Shown piece after piece: positions 16,813-25,509 of a stretch of DNA of 64,000 nucleotides. The translations under genes were made by a program, and so were the position numbers. Below the pieces are notes generated by a model, which was given only the letters and a program-made list of their open reading frames with translations, did no database searches and had not been told where the DNA came from. Numbering within the stretch: position 1 is the stretch's first letter; every line of letters begins with the position of its first letter. Source of the DNA: Candidatus Bathyarchaeota archaeon (GTDB lineage: Archaea; Thermoproteota; Bathyarchaeia; Bathyarchaeales; Bathycorpusculaceae); the NCBI GenBank assembly GCA_026014615.1, contig JAOZHZ010000018.1, forward strand, positions 124,001 to 188,000. The letters are read 5' to 3'.

Positions 16813-16825
16813 GTTATTTAATATT
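16813..16825 (-). promoter_or_regulatory. Candidate promoter of the methyl-transfer operon
   Basis: On the minus strand aaatattaaataa lies about 50 bases before the ATG at 16766, in the spacer shared with the divergent ABC ATPase gene. This is TATA-like by eye. Divergent promoters would allow the transporter ATPase and the operon to be co-regulated. Confidence 0.4.
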
Positions 16826-16876
16826 TTAGTTTAAATTATTAGCAAATCTAATATGTTTCAGGGCAGTTAGGGCGCG

Positions 16877-16890
16877 AAATATTTATACAA
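16877..16890 (+). promoter_or_regulatory. Candidate promoter of the ABC ATPase gene
   Basis: gcgaaatatttatacaa is a good BRE plus TATA match. The TATA centre is about 32 bases before the ATG at 16916, predicting a leader of only a few bases, typical of archaeal single-gene transcripts. Confidence 0.55.
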
Positions 16891-16915
16891 CAAGGTTTGA
16901 CCTGTTTGAAACGAG

Positions 16916-17665
16916 ATGCCGCGTTTGGAAAGCACACCATTGCTGAGAATGGAAAAGATACACAAGTGGTTTGAGGAAGTCCATGCAGTAAATGACGTGG
17001 ATTTTGAGATTCACCGAGGAGAGACCGTTCTTTTAGTCGGCGACAATGGTGCTGGCAAATCCACTTTGATAAAAATAATCTCGGGAATCCATCAACCAAC
17101 TTCAGGCAAAATATACTTTGAAGGAAAAAAAGTCAAGATTAATTCGGTCAATCAAGCAAGAAAACTTGGAATTGAAACAGTTTATCAGGAGCGAGCCATA
17201 GTTGGCAGCATAAGTGTAGCCAGAAACGTGTTCTTGGGAAGAGAGCCCCAACGGTCTTTTGGGTTGGCAAAAATTGTTGATTCGAAACTGATGAAAGAAA
17301 AATCTTTTGAGGCAGTAAACAAAGGGCTGGGGCTGAACATTTCGTCAATGGATCAAGAAGCTAGATTCTGTTCGGGAGGCGAGCAGCAAGGAATCGCAAT
17401 TGCAAGAGCATTCCTTTTCAAATCTAAATTGGTGATTTTAGATGAACCCACAAACGCTTTGTCAATGGCGGGAGTTAAACAGGTACAGAAGTTCATCAAA
17501 GAGTTAGGGAAAAAAGGGATTGCATCTATTATAATCACCCATTCCTTATCCAGCATGTTTCCGGTTAGTGACAGGATTGTAATTTTTTCAAGAGGCAGCA
17601 AAATATTGGACAAGCCAAAAAGTGAGGCTTCTTTAGAAAACGTAGAATGTTTGCTGTTAGACTAA
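16916..17665 (+). CDS. Sugar-type ABC transporter ATP-binding protein
   Basis: 249 residues, one nucleotide-binding domain of the RbsA/MglA class rather than the usual tandem pair. Walker A is LLVGDNGAGKSTLIK (about 39-53), the Q-loop is in ETVYQERAIVG, the signature FCSGGEQQGIAIARA replaces the consensus LSGGQ, Walker B is LVILDEPTNALS, and the H-loop is ITHSLSSMF. Single-domain ATPases of this type pair with ribose-type permeases in some bacteria and archaea. It is the only such ATPase near the permease and binding protein and is transcribed divergently from them across a 149-base spacer, so it most likely energises that importer. Confidence 0.9.
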   Translation: MPRLESTPLLRMEKIHKWFEEVHAVNDVDFEIHRGETVLLVGDNGAGKSTLIKIISGIHQPTSGKIYFEGKKVKINSVNQARKLGIETVYQERAIVGSISVARNVFLGREPQRSFGLAKIVDSKLMKEKSFEAVNKGLGLNISSMDQEARFCSGGEQQGIAIARAFLFKSKLVILDEPTNALSMAGVKQVQKFIKELGKKGIASIIITHSLSSMFPVSDRIVIFSRGSKILDKPKSEASLENVECLLLD

Positions 17666-17714
17666 ATCGTTATTATCGGTTCACAGCTGGATTGTTGCTA
17701 CGGGAGATGTTTCA

Positions 17715-17757
17715 GGGGGAAAGGTTTTATGAAGGGCAAATAAGTAGTTTCCATTCA
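17715..17757 (+). promoter_or_regulatory. tRNA-Val promoter (element copy 2)
   Basis: The stretch beginning aggggaaaggttttatgaag-like sequence has its AT core about 45 bases before the tRNA, at the expected BRE/TATA position. It is nearly identical over about 40 bases to 11086-11129. Confidence 0.55.
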
Positions 17758-17771
17758 AAGCACAAAACAGC

Positions 17772-17848
17772 GGGCCGTTAGTCTAGCTGGCTAGGACGTC
17801 GCCCTCACGCGGCGAAGATCACCGGTTCAAATCCGGTACGGCCCACCA
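17772..17848 (+). tRNA. tRNA-Val (CAC)
   Basis: Acceptor GGGCCGT pairs with ACGGCCC. The D arm is GTCTAGCTGGCTAGGAC, the anticodon stem TCGCC/GGCGA carries loop CTCACGC (anticodon CAC), and the T arm has TTCAAAT between ACCGG and CCGGT. The discriminator A is followed by an encoded CCA. There is no intron. Confidence 0.95.
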
Positions 17849-17892
17849 TACTGTCACAGATTGATTCAAGCGCTTTTTTGGTTGGTTTTGGT

Positions 17893-18423
17893 TTATGTTT
17901 GTTGGTTTGTGTCGGCTGTGGGTTTTGTTTTGTTGAGTAGGATTTGGTTGGTCATACCGTGGCTTTTCCGGGTTATGAGTCCTTTGGCTTCGAGGTAGTC
18001 GAGGGTTCGGGTTATTTTTGCTGTGGGAAAGCCTGTTTTGGCGTGTAGGTCGCTTTGGAGGATTTCACCGTTGGCTTGGGCTATTTCGCTAAAGATTCTG
18101 CGTTTGTCACCATCAAGGAGGCGCAGTGTAAATGCTACGTCAATTTCTTGCGAGCCAGAGTTGTGGTTGGCGACTGTGGGGTTTTTGGTGTCGAGGTTGT
18201 TTGCGAAGAGGAGGTAAAAGCTGCTGGCGGCTAGGATTATGGTGGCAACGCTGATGATGGCTACGTCAATGTGGGTGTATCGGAAGATTTCGCCTACGAT
18301 TATGGGTTCTTCTCCTGGTATGATTATGCGGGTTGAGGTGGGCATGAGGACTTTGGCGGCGAAGGTGAAGCCGGAAACGGCGAACAGCACTGCCATGAGC
18401 ACGGTTTTCTGGGTGGTCTTCAC
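17893..18423 (-). CDS. Membrane protein with C-terminal winged helix (regulator)
   Basis: 176 residues. Two hydrophobic helices in the N-terminal half (VLMAVLFAVSGFTFAA and VAIISVATIILAASSFYLLF) flank a short external loop. A linker leads to a winged helix at about 100-160, with GDKRRIFSEIAQANGEILQS, TGFPTAKITRTLDYLEAKGL and ITRKSHG as the wing. The architecture is that of archaeal MarR/IclR-like membrane regulators. It is the second gene after the secreted OB-like protein (18498-19208), 74 bases downstream, so the two may form an operon in which the secreted protein or the envelope state is sensed. The target is unknown. Confidence 0.75.
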   Translation of the reverse strand: MKTTQKTVLMAVLFAVSGFTFAAKVLMPTSTRIIIPGEEPIIVGEIFRYTHIDVAIISVATIILAASSFYLLFANNLDTKNPTVANHNSGSQEIDVAFTLRLLDGDKRRIFSEIAQANGEILQSDLHAKTGFPTAKITRTLDYLEAKGLITRKSHGMTNQILLNKTKPTADTNQQT

Positions 18424-18497
18424 TTTAGTCGTGCCTCCGCGTCAGAAAGAAAAGGTGGAAGTTGTTTGTCGGGTTTGATGTCATAGTTGCATGCCTC

Positions 18498-19208
18498 TTA
18501 GTTTTTTGTGATGCTTAGGGCGTATAGGGTGCCTGGCGCTGCGAATTTTCCTGTAACCGTTACGGTATCGCCGTTTGCGATGTTTGACACGTCAACGGAG
18601 CCGTCTGGGTGGCTGTAGAACACTGTCAAGTCGTCGTCCAGCATGAACAGGGAGCCGAAGACTTCACCCAGCAGACTCACTTTGCCTGATACCGTAACGA
18701 CTACGCCATCGTATTCTGCGGGGTTTTGGATGAGTTCCTCGGGTAGCAGGGTGTCGCTTTGGACTTTGGGTCTTCGGACCTCGGGGGTTATGTCGATTTT
18801 AGTTACCTTGTTTTGTGTTAGGTCAACTGTGGCGGTGATTGTTTGTACACCGAACTCTTCGCCGTAATCTGTGCTAAGTTCTACGGTTACTTGGGCAACG
18901 CCTTCCTTGGGAACAAGGGTTATGTCGCCGTTGTTGTCTTGTATGTCAAAGATTTCTGAGGCGGTGGCGGTGTAGTTGTCTGCGGCGTTTATTAGCTGCT
19001 GTATTTGGGGCACCGTCAACGTGAGATTGACAGCGGTTTGGCGTTCTGCGGCGGAGAGGATAAGAGAAACCGACGCTGTTGAAATATTAAGTTCAGCATC
19101 TTCGGTGCCAAACCGCTGCAAAACATTGGTTGCCTGTGCTGCAACTGCACAGCTGATTGACACCAACAGTAATAGACCCAATAGGGCTAATCTTTTTGTT
19201 TTCACCAT
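18498..19208 (-). CDS. Secreted protein with C-terminal OB-fold-like domain
   Basis: 236 residues. A signal peptide (LALLGLLLLVSISCAVAAQA) leads into a Thr/Ala-rich region with a repeated QQLINAADNYT-type segment and PepSY-like beta-alpha elements (VTVELSTDYGEEFGV). The last 80 residues form an OB-like domain: NPAEYDGVVVTVSGKVSLL, SLFMLDDDLTVFY and NGDTVTVTGKF follow the YDGxxVxVxGxV pattern of tOB and Ccm-type modules. It probably acts outside the membrane. The ligand is unknown. It heads a two-gene unit with a membrane winged-helix regulator. An AT-rich 150-base spacer lies upstream. Confidence 0.7.
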   Translation of the reverse strand: MVKTKRLALLGLLLLVSISCAVAAQATNVLQRFGTEDAELNISTASVSLILSAAERQTAVNLTLTVPQIQQLINAADNYTATASEIFDIQDNNGDITLVPKEGVAQVTVELSTDYGEEFGVQTITATVDLTQNKVTKIDITPEVRRPKVQSDTLLPEELIQNPAEYDGVVVTVSGKVSLLGEVFGSLFMLDDDLTVFYSHPDGSVDVSNIANGDTVTVTGKFAAPGTLYALSITKN

Positions 19209-19362
19209 TTTTTCATCACCTAATTTTTTTCGGTAATCTCACATTGCCTGAAACAACCCTAATGGCTTGCGTGAAATGCATTTCAGATAACGATAAGGTA
19301 TACTATTTTCGCTATTTACAATTATTGCAGAACGCCGCCCAAGCACAGTAGCCCTTTTGCTG

Positions 19363-20241
19363 TTAGGCTTTGAGGGCTTTCACAAGTTTGTCGGTTTGGG
19401 AGAACATGACGCAGTGCCCCTCAGTAGGGAAAATTTCGACTTTGACGCCTTTAATGATCTGGGCGATTTTCTGTGCGTTTTCCACGGAGCAGGTTTTGTC
19501 CTGTACGCCTTGCCAAAGCATCACTTTGCCGGGGGGAATGCGGGACAGGGGTTCGTTCCATGGCTTCATGAAAAGGCTGTGTTCTTGATAGACGGCTTTG
19601 ACGCTGTTGCCGTCTTGCCTGAAGCCTTCCTCCATTGCTCCGTACATGAGTTTTAACCATTCGAGGTCGGCAAAGAAGCAGGCATCAGGTTTAGGCCAAT
19701 CGGCGACCATGCGTTTCCCGCTGCGTGACGCCAAATAGTTTTCGATGTTGTGGTTAGCGTTAAAAACCGACTGCCGAAACATGTTAAGCCCAAACTTGGC
19801 AATTAATGGGCTTTTCATAGCGAACTTGGCGAGGGGGTTATTGTTGTGAGCGACGGATGGGTCAAAGGGCAGACTCGGGCAGCCGACGGCAACAATGCGG
19901 GTTACTCTTTGGATGTTTCGTGCGGTGTAGGGTAGAGCGAATACGCCGCCTCCTGACCAGCTCAGAATCGCAAAGCTGTCCAGCCCCAAGTGGTCGGCTA
20001 AGGCGTTAACGTCAGAGGCAAAATCGCTGAGACGGATGCGGTCTTTGAATGTGGATAAGCCGTATCCGGGGCGGTCGATGCCTATGAAGCGGAGTCCGCC
20101 GTCGCGTGTCACTTTTTTTAGAAGGCGAACTTCTAGGCGGCTGCTTGCGGTGCCGTGAAAATACACGACGGGGGTGCCTTTGCCTTCTTGTGCGTATCCG
20201 AGTTGTCTGCCATCGGGTAGTTTGAGGGTTTGGCTGCTCAT
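19363..20241 (-). CDS. Alpha/beta hydrolase
   Basis: 292 residues of the alpha/beta hydrolase fold. The oxyanion HGT motif is in VVYFHGTASSRLEV, a Dx(R)PGYG segment is seen as IGIDRPGYGLS, the nucleophile elbow is SWSGGGVF (Ser of SxGG), and the catalytic His lies in the C-terminal PTEGHCVMFSQ. The acid is probably the Asp in WQGVQDKTCS. No signal peptide is present, so it is cytoplasmic. It could be an esterase, lipase-like or haloalkane/epoxide-type hydrolase; the substrate is not predictable. The gene lies 29 bases downstream of the zinc-finger HTH gene on the same strand. Confidence 0.87.
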   Translation of the reverse strand: MSSQTLKLPDGRQLGYAQEGKGTPVVYFHGTASSRLEVRLLKKVTRDGGLRFIGIDRPGYGLSTFKDRIRLSDFASDVNALADHLGLDSFAILSWSGGGVFALPYTARNIQRVTRIVAVGCPSLPFDPSVAHNNNPLAKFAMKSPLIAKFGLNMFRQSVFNANHNIENYLASRSGKRMVADWPKPDACFFADLEWLKLMYGAMEEGFRQDGNSVKAVYQEHSLFMKPWNEPLSRIPPGKVMLWQGVQDKTCSVENAQKIAQIIKGVKVEIFPTEGHCVMFSQTDKLVKALKA

Positions 20242-20270
20242 CGGCGCGGGTCTTCTGCGTTGGCGGGGGT

Positions 20271-20699
20271 TTACCAGAGGGTGATGTAGACTTTGCCGTT
20301 TTCTTCTCGGTGGGCGCGGATGAGTTCGCAGTGGCGCAGAACCGTAAATTCGGATTCCAAAACGTCAGGCATTAAGCCAAGCGCCGCAGCAATTTCCGCC
20401 ATAGTTGTTTTACCTTCGCGCATGATGTGATGGTAGATTTTTTTCTGCTGCTCCGATAACCCTTGCTCCCCTGTCTGCCCTAGCTGTTTGCGCAGCGTCA
20501 CCGCTGATGCCACCGCGAGGGGGTCGCAGGGTTTGGGTGGATTGGACTCTTCTATGTAGCAGTCTTCACATAGAATTTTGCCGTGGAACTCAATTGCGTC
20601 CTCTTCGGTGAGGTCACAGCCACAAGAGCTACAGCTCGTCATAACATGATTCTCCATTGCAGCTATATGGGGGTGCTGCGTATTTTTGTTTTTTGCCAA
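20271..20699 (-). CDS. Zinc-finger plus winged-helix protein
   Basis: 142 residues, or 128 if the second ATG at 20657 (MENHVMTSC) is used. The N-terminal part carries a LIM/A20-like zinc knuckle, SCSSCGCDLTEEDAI followed by ILCEDCYIEE (Cys pairs at both ends). The C-terminal 70 residues form a helix-turn-helix with LSEQQKKIYHHIMREGKTTM, IAAALGLMPDVLESEFTVL and a short wing. Such archaeal proteins are thought to be transcription factors. Located between a hypothetical protein and a hydrolase in an apparent three-gene minus-strand unit (gaps of 18 and 29 bases). Confidence 0.72.
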   Translation of the reverse strand: MAKNKNTQHPHIAAMENHVMTSCSSCGCDLTEEDAIEFHGKILCEDCYIEESNPPKPCDPLAVASAVTLRKQLGQTGEQGLSEQQKKIYHHIMREGKTTMAEIAAALGLMPDVLESEFTVLRHCELIRAHREENGKVYITLW

Positions 20700-20717
20700 A
20701 TCATCAAAACGCGGGGG

Positions 20718-21038
20718 TTACAGGTTGGCTGCGTTGAGGAACGCCCAGAACTCTTCGACGGTGCGGATTTCCCGCAACTCAAGGTACTCAGGTTTAAAGT
20801 CGGCATCTTTGCCTGCGCAGGTTTTGTAGTAGCCGACCGTATGCGGATACTGATTGTCAATTTCAGCGCGGTCTAGGATTTCGCCCAGCCGCAGGCTTTT
20901 CACCTCAGAAGCGCCGCCGCCACTTTCAAGCAGCACCACAGCGTATTCGCGGTACTTACCTTTATTGCCGTCTACGGGGAAGCTGATGACCCAGTCGATT
21001 TCCTGAAAATGAAACTTTTTGCTCTGACTATCCATCAA
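20718..21038 (-). CDS. Hypothetical protein (106 aa)
   Basis: Soluble alpha/beta protein with no recognised family. Visible stretches are FQEIDWVISFPVDGNKGKYR, SLRLGEILDRAEIDNQYPHT and the C-terminal RTVEEFWAFLNAANL. One cysteine in YKTCAGKDADF. It is the first gene of a three-gene minus-strand unit with the zinc-finger HTH protein and the hydrolase. Upstream lies the decayed, repeat-containing zone. Confidence 0.55.
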   Translation of the reverse strand: MMDSQSKKFHFQEIDWVISFPVDGNKGKYREYAVVLLESGGGASEVKSLRLGEILDRAEIDNQYPHTVGYYKTCAGKDADFKPEYLELREIRTVEEFWAFLNAANL

Positions 21039-21140
21039 CGCTCACTATCCACCATCCGTATTTAAGGATTGCAGCAGAACACAAAATGCGGAGCCGCCAG
21101 CAGTGGGGTCTGCGCCTAGTGTTCGTCATCTTTCCCGATC

Positions 21141-21190
21141 AGACTGGGACGGCAACATCATCCCCTATCGAATCAACACCGTCCCAGACT
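21141..21190 (+). repeat. Palindrome-bounded 44-nt repeat, copy R1
   Basis: CTGGGACGG (21144-21152) and its perfect reverse complement CCGTCCCAG (21179-21187) bound a 44-base unit. The same left-arm sequence recurs at 22412, and a second 44-base unit in inverse orientation lies at 25316. It stands just upstream of an integrase fragment. It may be a recombination site or a short non-autonomous element. Confidence 0.55.
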
Positions 21191-21253
21191 AAAAGGGCTT
21201 TGGTGAAAAGGAGAAATGAACCACGAACCAAAAATTAGTCAAACAACTCTTAG

Positions 21254-21453
21254 AACAACTCCAACAAGAAACCAAAGACCCAACCAAACATAGGAAAACT
21301 AAACATCCCAAACACAATGCCATGGATGAAAACAAACGCCTACGAACAAACCACCATCAAAAGAGTAGCCAAAGAACTAAAACACTTAGAACGCAACTGC
21401 AACGCAACAAGCCCCGAAGAAGTAAAACTGTACATTGCCAACAAAGATTTTAT
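21254..21453 (+). pseudogene. Tyrosine recombinase (integrase) N-terminal fragment
   Basis: An open frame without a good start encodes the core-binding (SAM-like) domain of a XerA/phage-type integrase: WMKTNAYEQTTIKRVAKEL, KHLERNCNATSPEEVKLYIA and NKDF. In complete relatives these lines precede the catalytic domain; here it is absent. The frame then meets TAA at 21478 after DNA that belongs, in another frame, to an acetyltransferase fragment. In a second frame, the bases just upstream encode KQLLEQLQQETKDP, which may be the start of the same protein shifted by an indel. The fragment points to a lost integrative element. Identification is by motif memory. Confidence 0.55.
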
Positions 21454-21651
21454 GGAAAAGGTTTTGGAGGAAAATTGTTAAGAACACTCATGGAAAAAGC
21501 TGGGTCAAAAAGAAAACCGATATATTTGGAGACTCAAAAAGAAGAGAATGTTAGTTTCTATGAAAAGTATTGTTTTTCTGTCAAGAAAAAAATCATCCTG
21601 CCCGAATCATTGAATTTGCCAATGTGGCTAATGGTTCGAGACAGAAAATAG
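21454..21651 (+). pseudogene. GNAT acetyltransferase, C-terminal fragment
   Basis: From 21454 the frame reads GKGFGGKLLRTLMEKAGSK, the acetyl-CoA-binding loop (Q/RxxGxG/A) and following helix of GNAT N-acetyltransferases. It continues with IYLETQKEENVSFYEKYCF and a last strand ending in MWLMVRDRK. This is only the C-terminal 65 residues of a domain of about 150. The N-terminal half is missing and is replaced by the integrase fragment in a different frame. A junction near 21450 therefore joins two unrelated gene remnants. Confidence 0.6.
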
Positions 21652-21699
21652 AAAAAGTATTAAGTTAATTAAACTACTCTACACCAAACAATTCGGATA

Positions 21700-21894
21700 G
21701 TGGAAGATTTGGCTTATAGACCGTGGGTTTGGTTATTAGGCGCGGGTATAGCAGTTGTTTGGATTTGGTTTGCGTTACTCGGAGTTAAATGGGATGTTCT
21801 GGTATCTCTCTTTATTGCCATTGCCGTTACTATAATGTTGGGTGCTTTATATGCAGTAATAGACTATCCTAAAACTAAAGAGCTATTAGAATGA
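21700..21894 (+). CDS. Small two-TM membrane protein (64 aa)
   Basis: GTG start at 21700. Two hydrophobic helices (VWLLGAGIAVVWIWFALLG and LVSLFIAIAVTIMLGALYAV) are separated by a WDV turn, with a charged C-terminal tail ending in TKELLE. No family is recognised. The intact hairpin topology supports expression, although it lies in a gene-poor zone with decayed neighbours. A purine stretch before the start is weak. Confidence 0.45.
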   Translation: MEDLAYRPWVWLLGAGIAVVWIWFALLGVKWDVLVSLFIAIAVTIMLGALYAVIDYPKTKELLE

Positions 21895-22720
21895 AACTAA
21901 ATTTAATACCTATTCCAACGACCTCTCTTAATCTGCTCTGTTTATTTCCACTCTCTTCCTTTCTATCGTTTATTAGCAAGCTTTTCAACAATTAAAAGAT
22001 AATCTACCCTGCTTGTAATACCATAAATTTGGTATAACGAAAAATTTTTTTAGAAAAACGACCACTCATGCCCTCTCTCAACTGAAGGGCAACTCAGTCA
22101 AAAACCAACACAGGAATGACAAAACCGAAACCAAGTCTTTTCCGCCAATCCACAAGAAAAATGCCTTCTGCTTTCGCAGTCCTCAAGGTAAACTTTTCCC
22201 TTTGTTTCAGCCAAGGGTCACTGAGGCTAAAGTTTACTCTCTCGGAACAGGCACCCAAGAAGGGACACATATCAATCCCAACAAGGAATGATGAAAAATG
22301 AGACCGCAAAAAATTAAATATCCATATCGAATAAACAAAGATACACTCTTTTAGGGGAGAGAAATAGAATGAAAGAAGAAAACAAGTCCAAGAAAATTAC
22401 TTTGCCCTAAGGCTGGGACGGCGACATCATCCTCCAAAGGAGGAGCCGCAGGGAGCACTTTGAAGATTCTGATTCAAAAGGGCAAATTAATGAGGGATAG
22501 GGTAACATGAAAAGGGAAGACGTAAAGACGTTAGCTTAAACCTGTTGGCTCACCGTCAAATCAGGGAAGCAATGTGCCTTTAGTAAAAATTGACCAAAAG
22601 TGCAAGCAATTGAAAGTAATTTAAAAGTAAAAAACATGAAACAACGCCTTTAACAAGAATCTTTTTATTGTGTCTATGCACATAAGACCTCTATTAAAAA
22701 TAGGGGACAAATGAAAAAAA
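21895..22720. other. Gene-poor, decayed stretch upstream of nfnAB
   Basis: No convincing gene is found in these 826 bases. A plus/minus pair of short overlapping frames near 22094-22309 looks like chance. A 13-codon ORF (22369-22410, MKEENKSKKITLP) with a purine-rich leader stops just where repeat copy R2 begins, so it may be a gene cut short by the repeat. Near 22655-22670 an AT-rich tttttatt could be the nfnAB promoter. Confidence 0.4.
22412..22433 (+). repeat. Half-copy of the palindrome-bounded repeat (R2)
   Basis: gctgggacggcgacatcatc differs at only two or three bases from the left arm of R1 at 21143. No matching right arm follows; instead CCTCC/GGAGG form a small local hairpin. Confidence 0.45.
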
Positions 22721-23551
22721 ATGGGACATGAAGTTATTCGTAAAGAAGATCTTAACCCTCAAGATTATTTGATTGAGGTGAAAGCGCCGTTGGTGGCAGA
22801 GAAGCTGCTGCCAGGACACTTTGTTGTGCTTATGACGCATCCGAAAGGAGAGAGAATACCAATGTCGGTCCAAAAGGCAGAAAATGGTAACGTAACTTTG
22901 TTCATAAAGAGGCTGGGAAAAACCAGCGTTGAACTCGACAAGTTCAAAGTAGGAGACTGCTTAGAGAACGTCATTGGCCCTTTGGGTACCCCAATTGATG
23001 TGAAGAAATATGGCAACGTTGTAGTCTGCTCGGACTTAGTTTGTGGCCACGCAGAAAACTATTCCATATGCAAAGCGCTCAGGCAAATAAAGGGAAACCA
23101 CGTAATTTCCATGCAGACGTTCCCATCAAAAAACATGATTTACTTAGAAAAGGAACTAAGGGAAGTAAGCGACGAATACTACATAACGCTTGAAGACGGC
23201 TCCTACGGCATAAAAGGCCACTACCGAGATGTTCTTGAAAAGATGCTAAAAGAAGGCAAAATCGACATGGTTTTTGCAGGGGGAAAAATGGATGCGTATG
23301 TACCACTTGCGAAACTCACTAAAGAATACAATGTACCTGCGATGGTCACCTTACGCCCAATCATGGTTGACGCAACTGGAATGTGCGGATCATGCCGCGT
23401 ATTTGTTGATGGTGAAATGAAATTAGCATGCGTCGACGGCCCGATGTTTGATGCACATAAAATAAACTATGAGGAACTACTGAATCGGGTAAAACTGTTC
23501 AAGAAACAGGAAGAAACTGCTTTTGAAGACTATAAGAAGAAGGTGAACTAA
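22721..23551 (+). CDS. nfnA: NfnA-like ferredoxin-NADP+ reductase subunit (sulfide dehydrogenase beta-type)
   Basis: 276 residues of the ferredoxin reductase-like family (SudB, NfnA, dihydroorotate dehydrogenase electron-transfer type). The FAD-binding barrel spans about 1-100 with PGHFVVLMTHPKGERIPMSV (HxxxL and RxPxS-like flavin contacts). The NAD(P)-binding lobe follows, and the C-terminal [2Fe-2S] ligands are in TGMCGSCRVFVDGEMKLAC. NfnA and NfnB form a flavin-bifurcating complex that couples reduced ferredoxin and NADH to make NADPH, or a sulfide dehydrogenase in some archaea. The next gene starts directly after this stop, so the two subunits are co-translated. It lies after about 800 bases of gene-poor DNA. 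Confidence 0.88.
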   Translation: MGHEVIRKEDLNPQDYLIEVKAPLVAEKLLPGHFVVLMTHPKGERIPMSVQKAENGNVTLFIKRLGKTSVELDKFKVGDCLENVIGPLGTPIDVKKYGNVVVCSDLVCGHAENYSICKALRQIKGNHVISMQTFPSKNMIYLEKELREVSDEYYITLEDGSYGIKGHYRDVLEKMLKEGKIDMVFAGGKMDAYVPLAKLTKEYNVPAMVTLRPIMVDATGMCGSCRVFVDGEMKLACVDGPMFDAHKINYEELLNRVKLFKKQEETAFEDYKKKVN

Positions 23552-24928
<1,377 letters not shown>

Positions 24929-25310
24929 GAGCATGCACAACCCCCAAATTTATTATCCGCAACCCAAGGAAGCAGGCGTGTAGGGCTGCAAACGATTCGC
25001 CCAAATTAAGCCTCTTCCACCTTTTTTATCAAGAAAACTATCAGATCCAGAAACGACTTTTCACGAACATATTAGCTGTGAACAGTAATTTGCATAGAAA
25101 CCTATATGGGAAGCGTCACTGTTTGCTTTTCCGAACCATAAGCCTTACATCGAAAAAACCTTGAGCGGATAAAAGTAGAGCGAAGGAAGCTAACTTTATC
25201 AACATGCTAACTTTATCACATTGAAGAAGAAAGCATATTACGCTTTAAAGTAAGAGGCTATTGATTCTGCACCACACTTTTTCCCCAACGGAATAAAAAG
25301 TCTTTTTATT

Positions 25311-25364
25311 AAAAGCTGGGACAAGCAAATCAGCCCCCTTTGATAATGTACCATCCCAGTCTTT
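25311..25364 (-). repeat. Palindrome-bounded 44-nt repeat, copy R3
   Basis: CTGGGA (25316) and TCCCAG (25354-25359) bound 44 bases, the same length as R1. Read on the minus strand it starts agactgggatggtacattatc, matching the R1/R2 left arm with few changes. Confidence 0.5.
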
Positions 25365-25384
25365 TAACATTGTGAACGGTAATG

Positions 25385-25465
25385 CTCTGGAGGCAACGCG
25401 ACGACTACGAAGAATCAACAATCAAATCTTCAATATTAATGCCACAGTTTACAGAGAAAAACTGA
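25385..25465 (+). pseudogene. Possible second integrase remnant
   Basis: The frame reads LWRQRDDYEESTIKSSI and then stops at TGA 25465. The W-x(6)-Y-x-x-STIK pattern matches the start of the core-binding domain seen in the fragment at 21254. It is only a few residues, so it may be coincidence. It follows R3 by about 25 bases, as the first fragment follows R1. Confidence 0.25.
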
Positions 25466-25509
25466 ACCCAATTTGTACATGAAGTTTTGCGACGAATAAT
25501 TGTAATATT

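Larger units (their letters stand above)
24929..25509. other. Gene-poor stretch with repeat copy R3
   Basis: No credible gene in 580 bases. It contains a direct repeat (gctaactttatca, twice near 25188-25220), repeat R3, and a short integrase-like remnant. On the minus strand, a frame ending near 25248 reads GKKCGAESIASYFKA, a possible tail of a lost gene. Confidence 0.4.

Noticed and set aside
22094..22309. Opposing short frames and partial inverted repeat
   Set aside because: Considered as a small gene or structured RNA, but pairing is weak and neither frame has a start signal.
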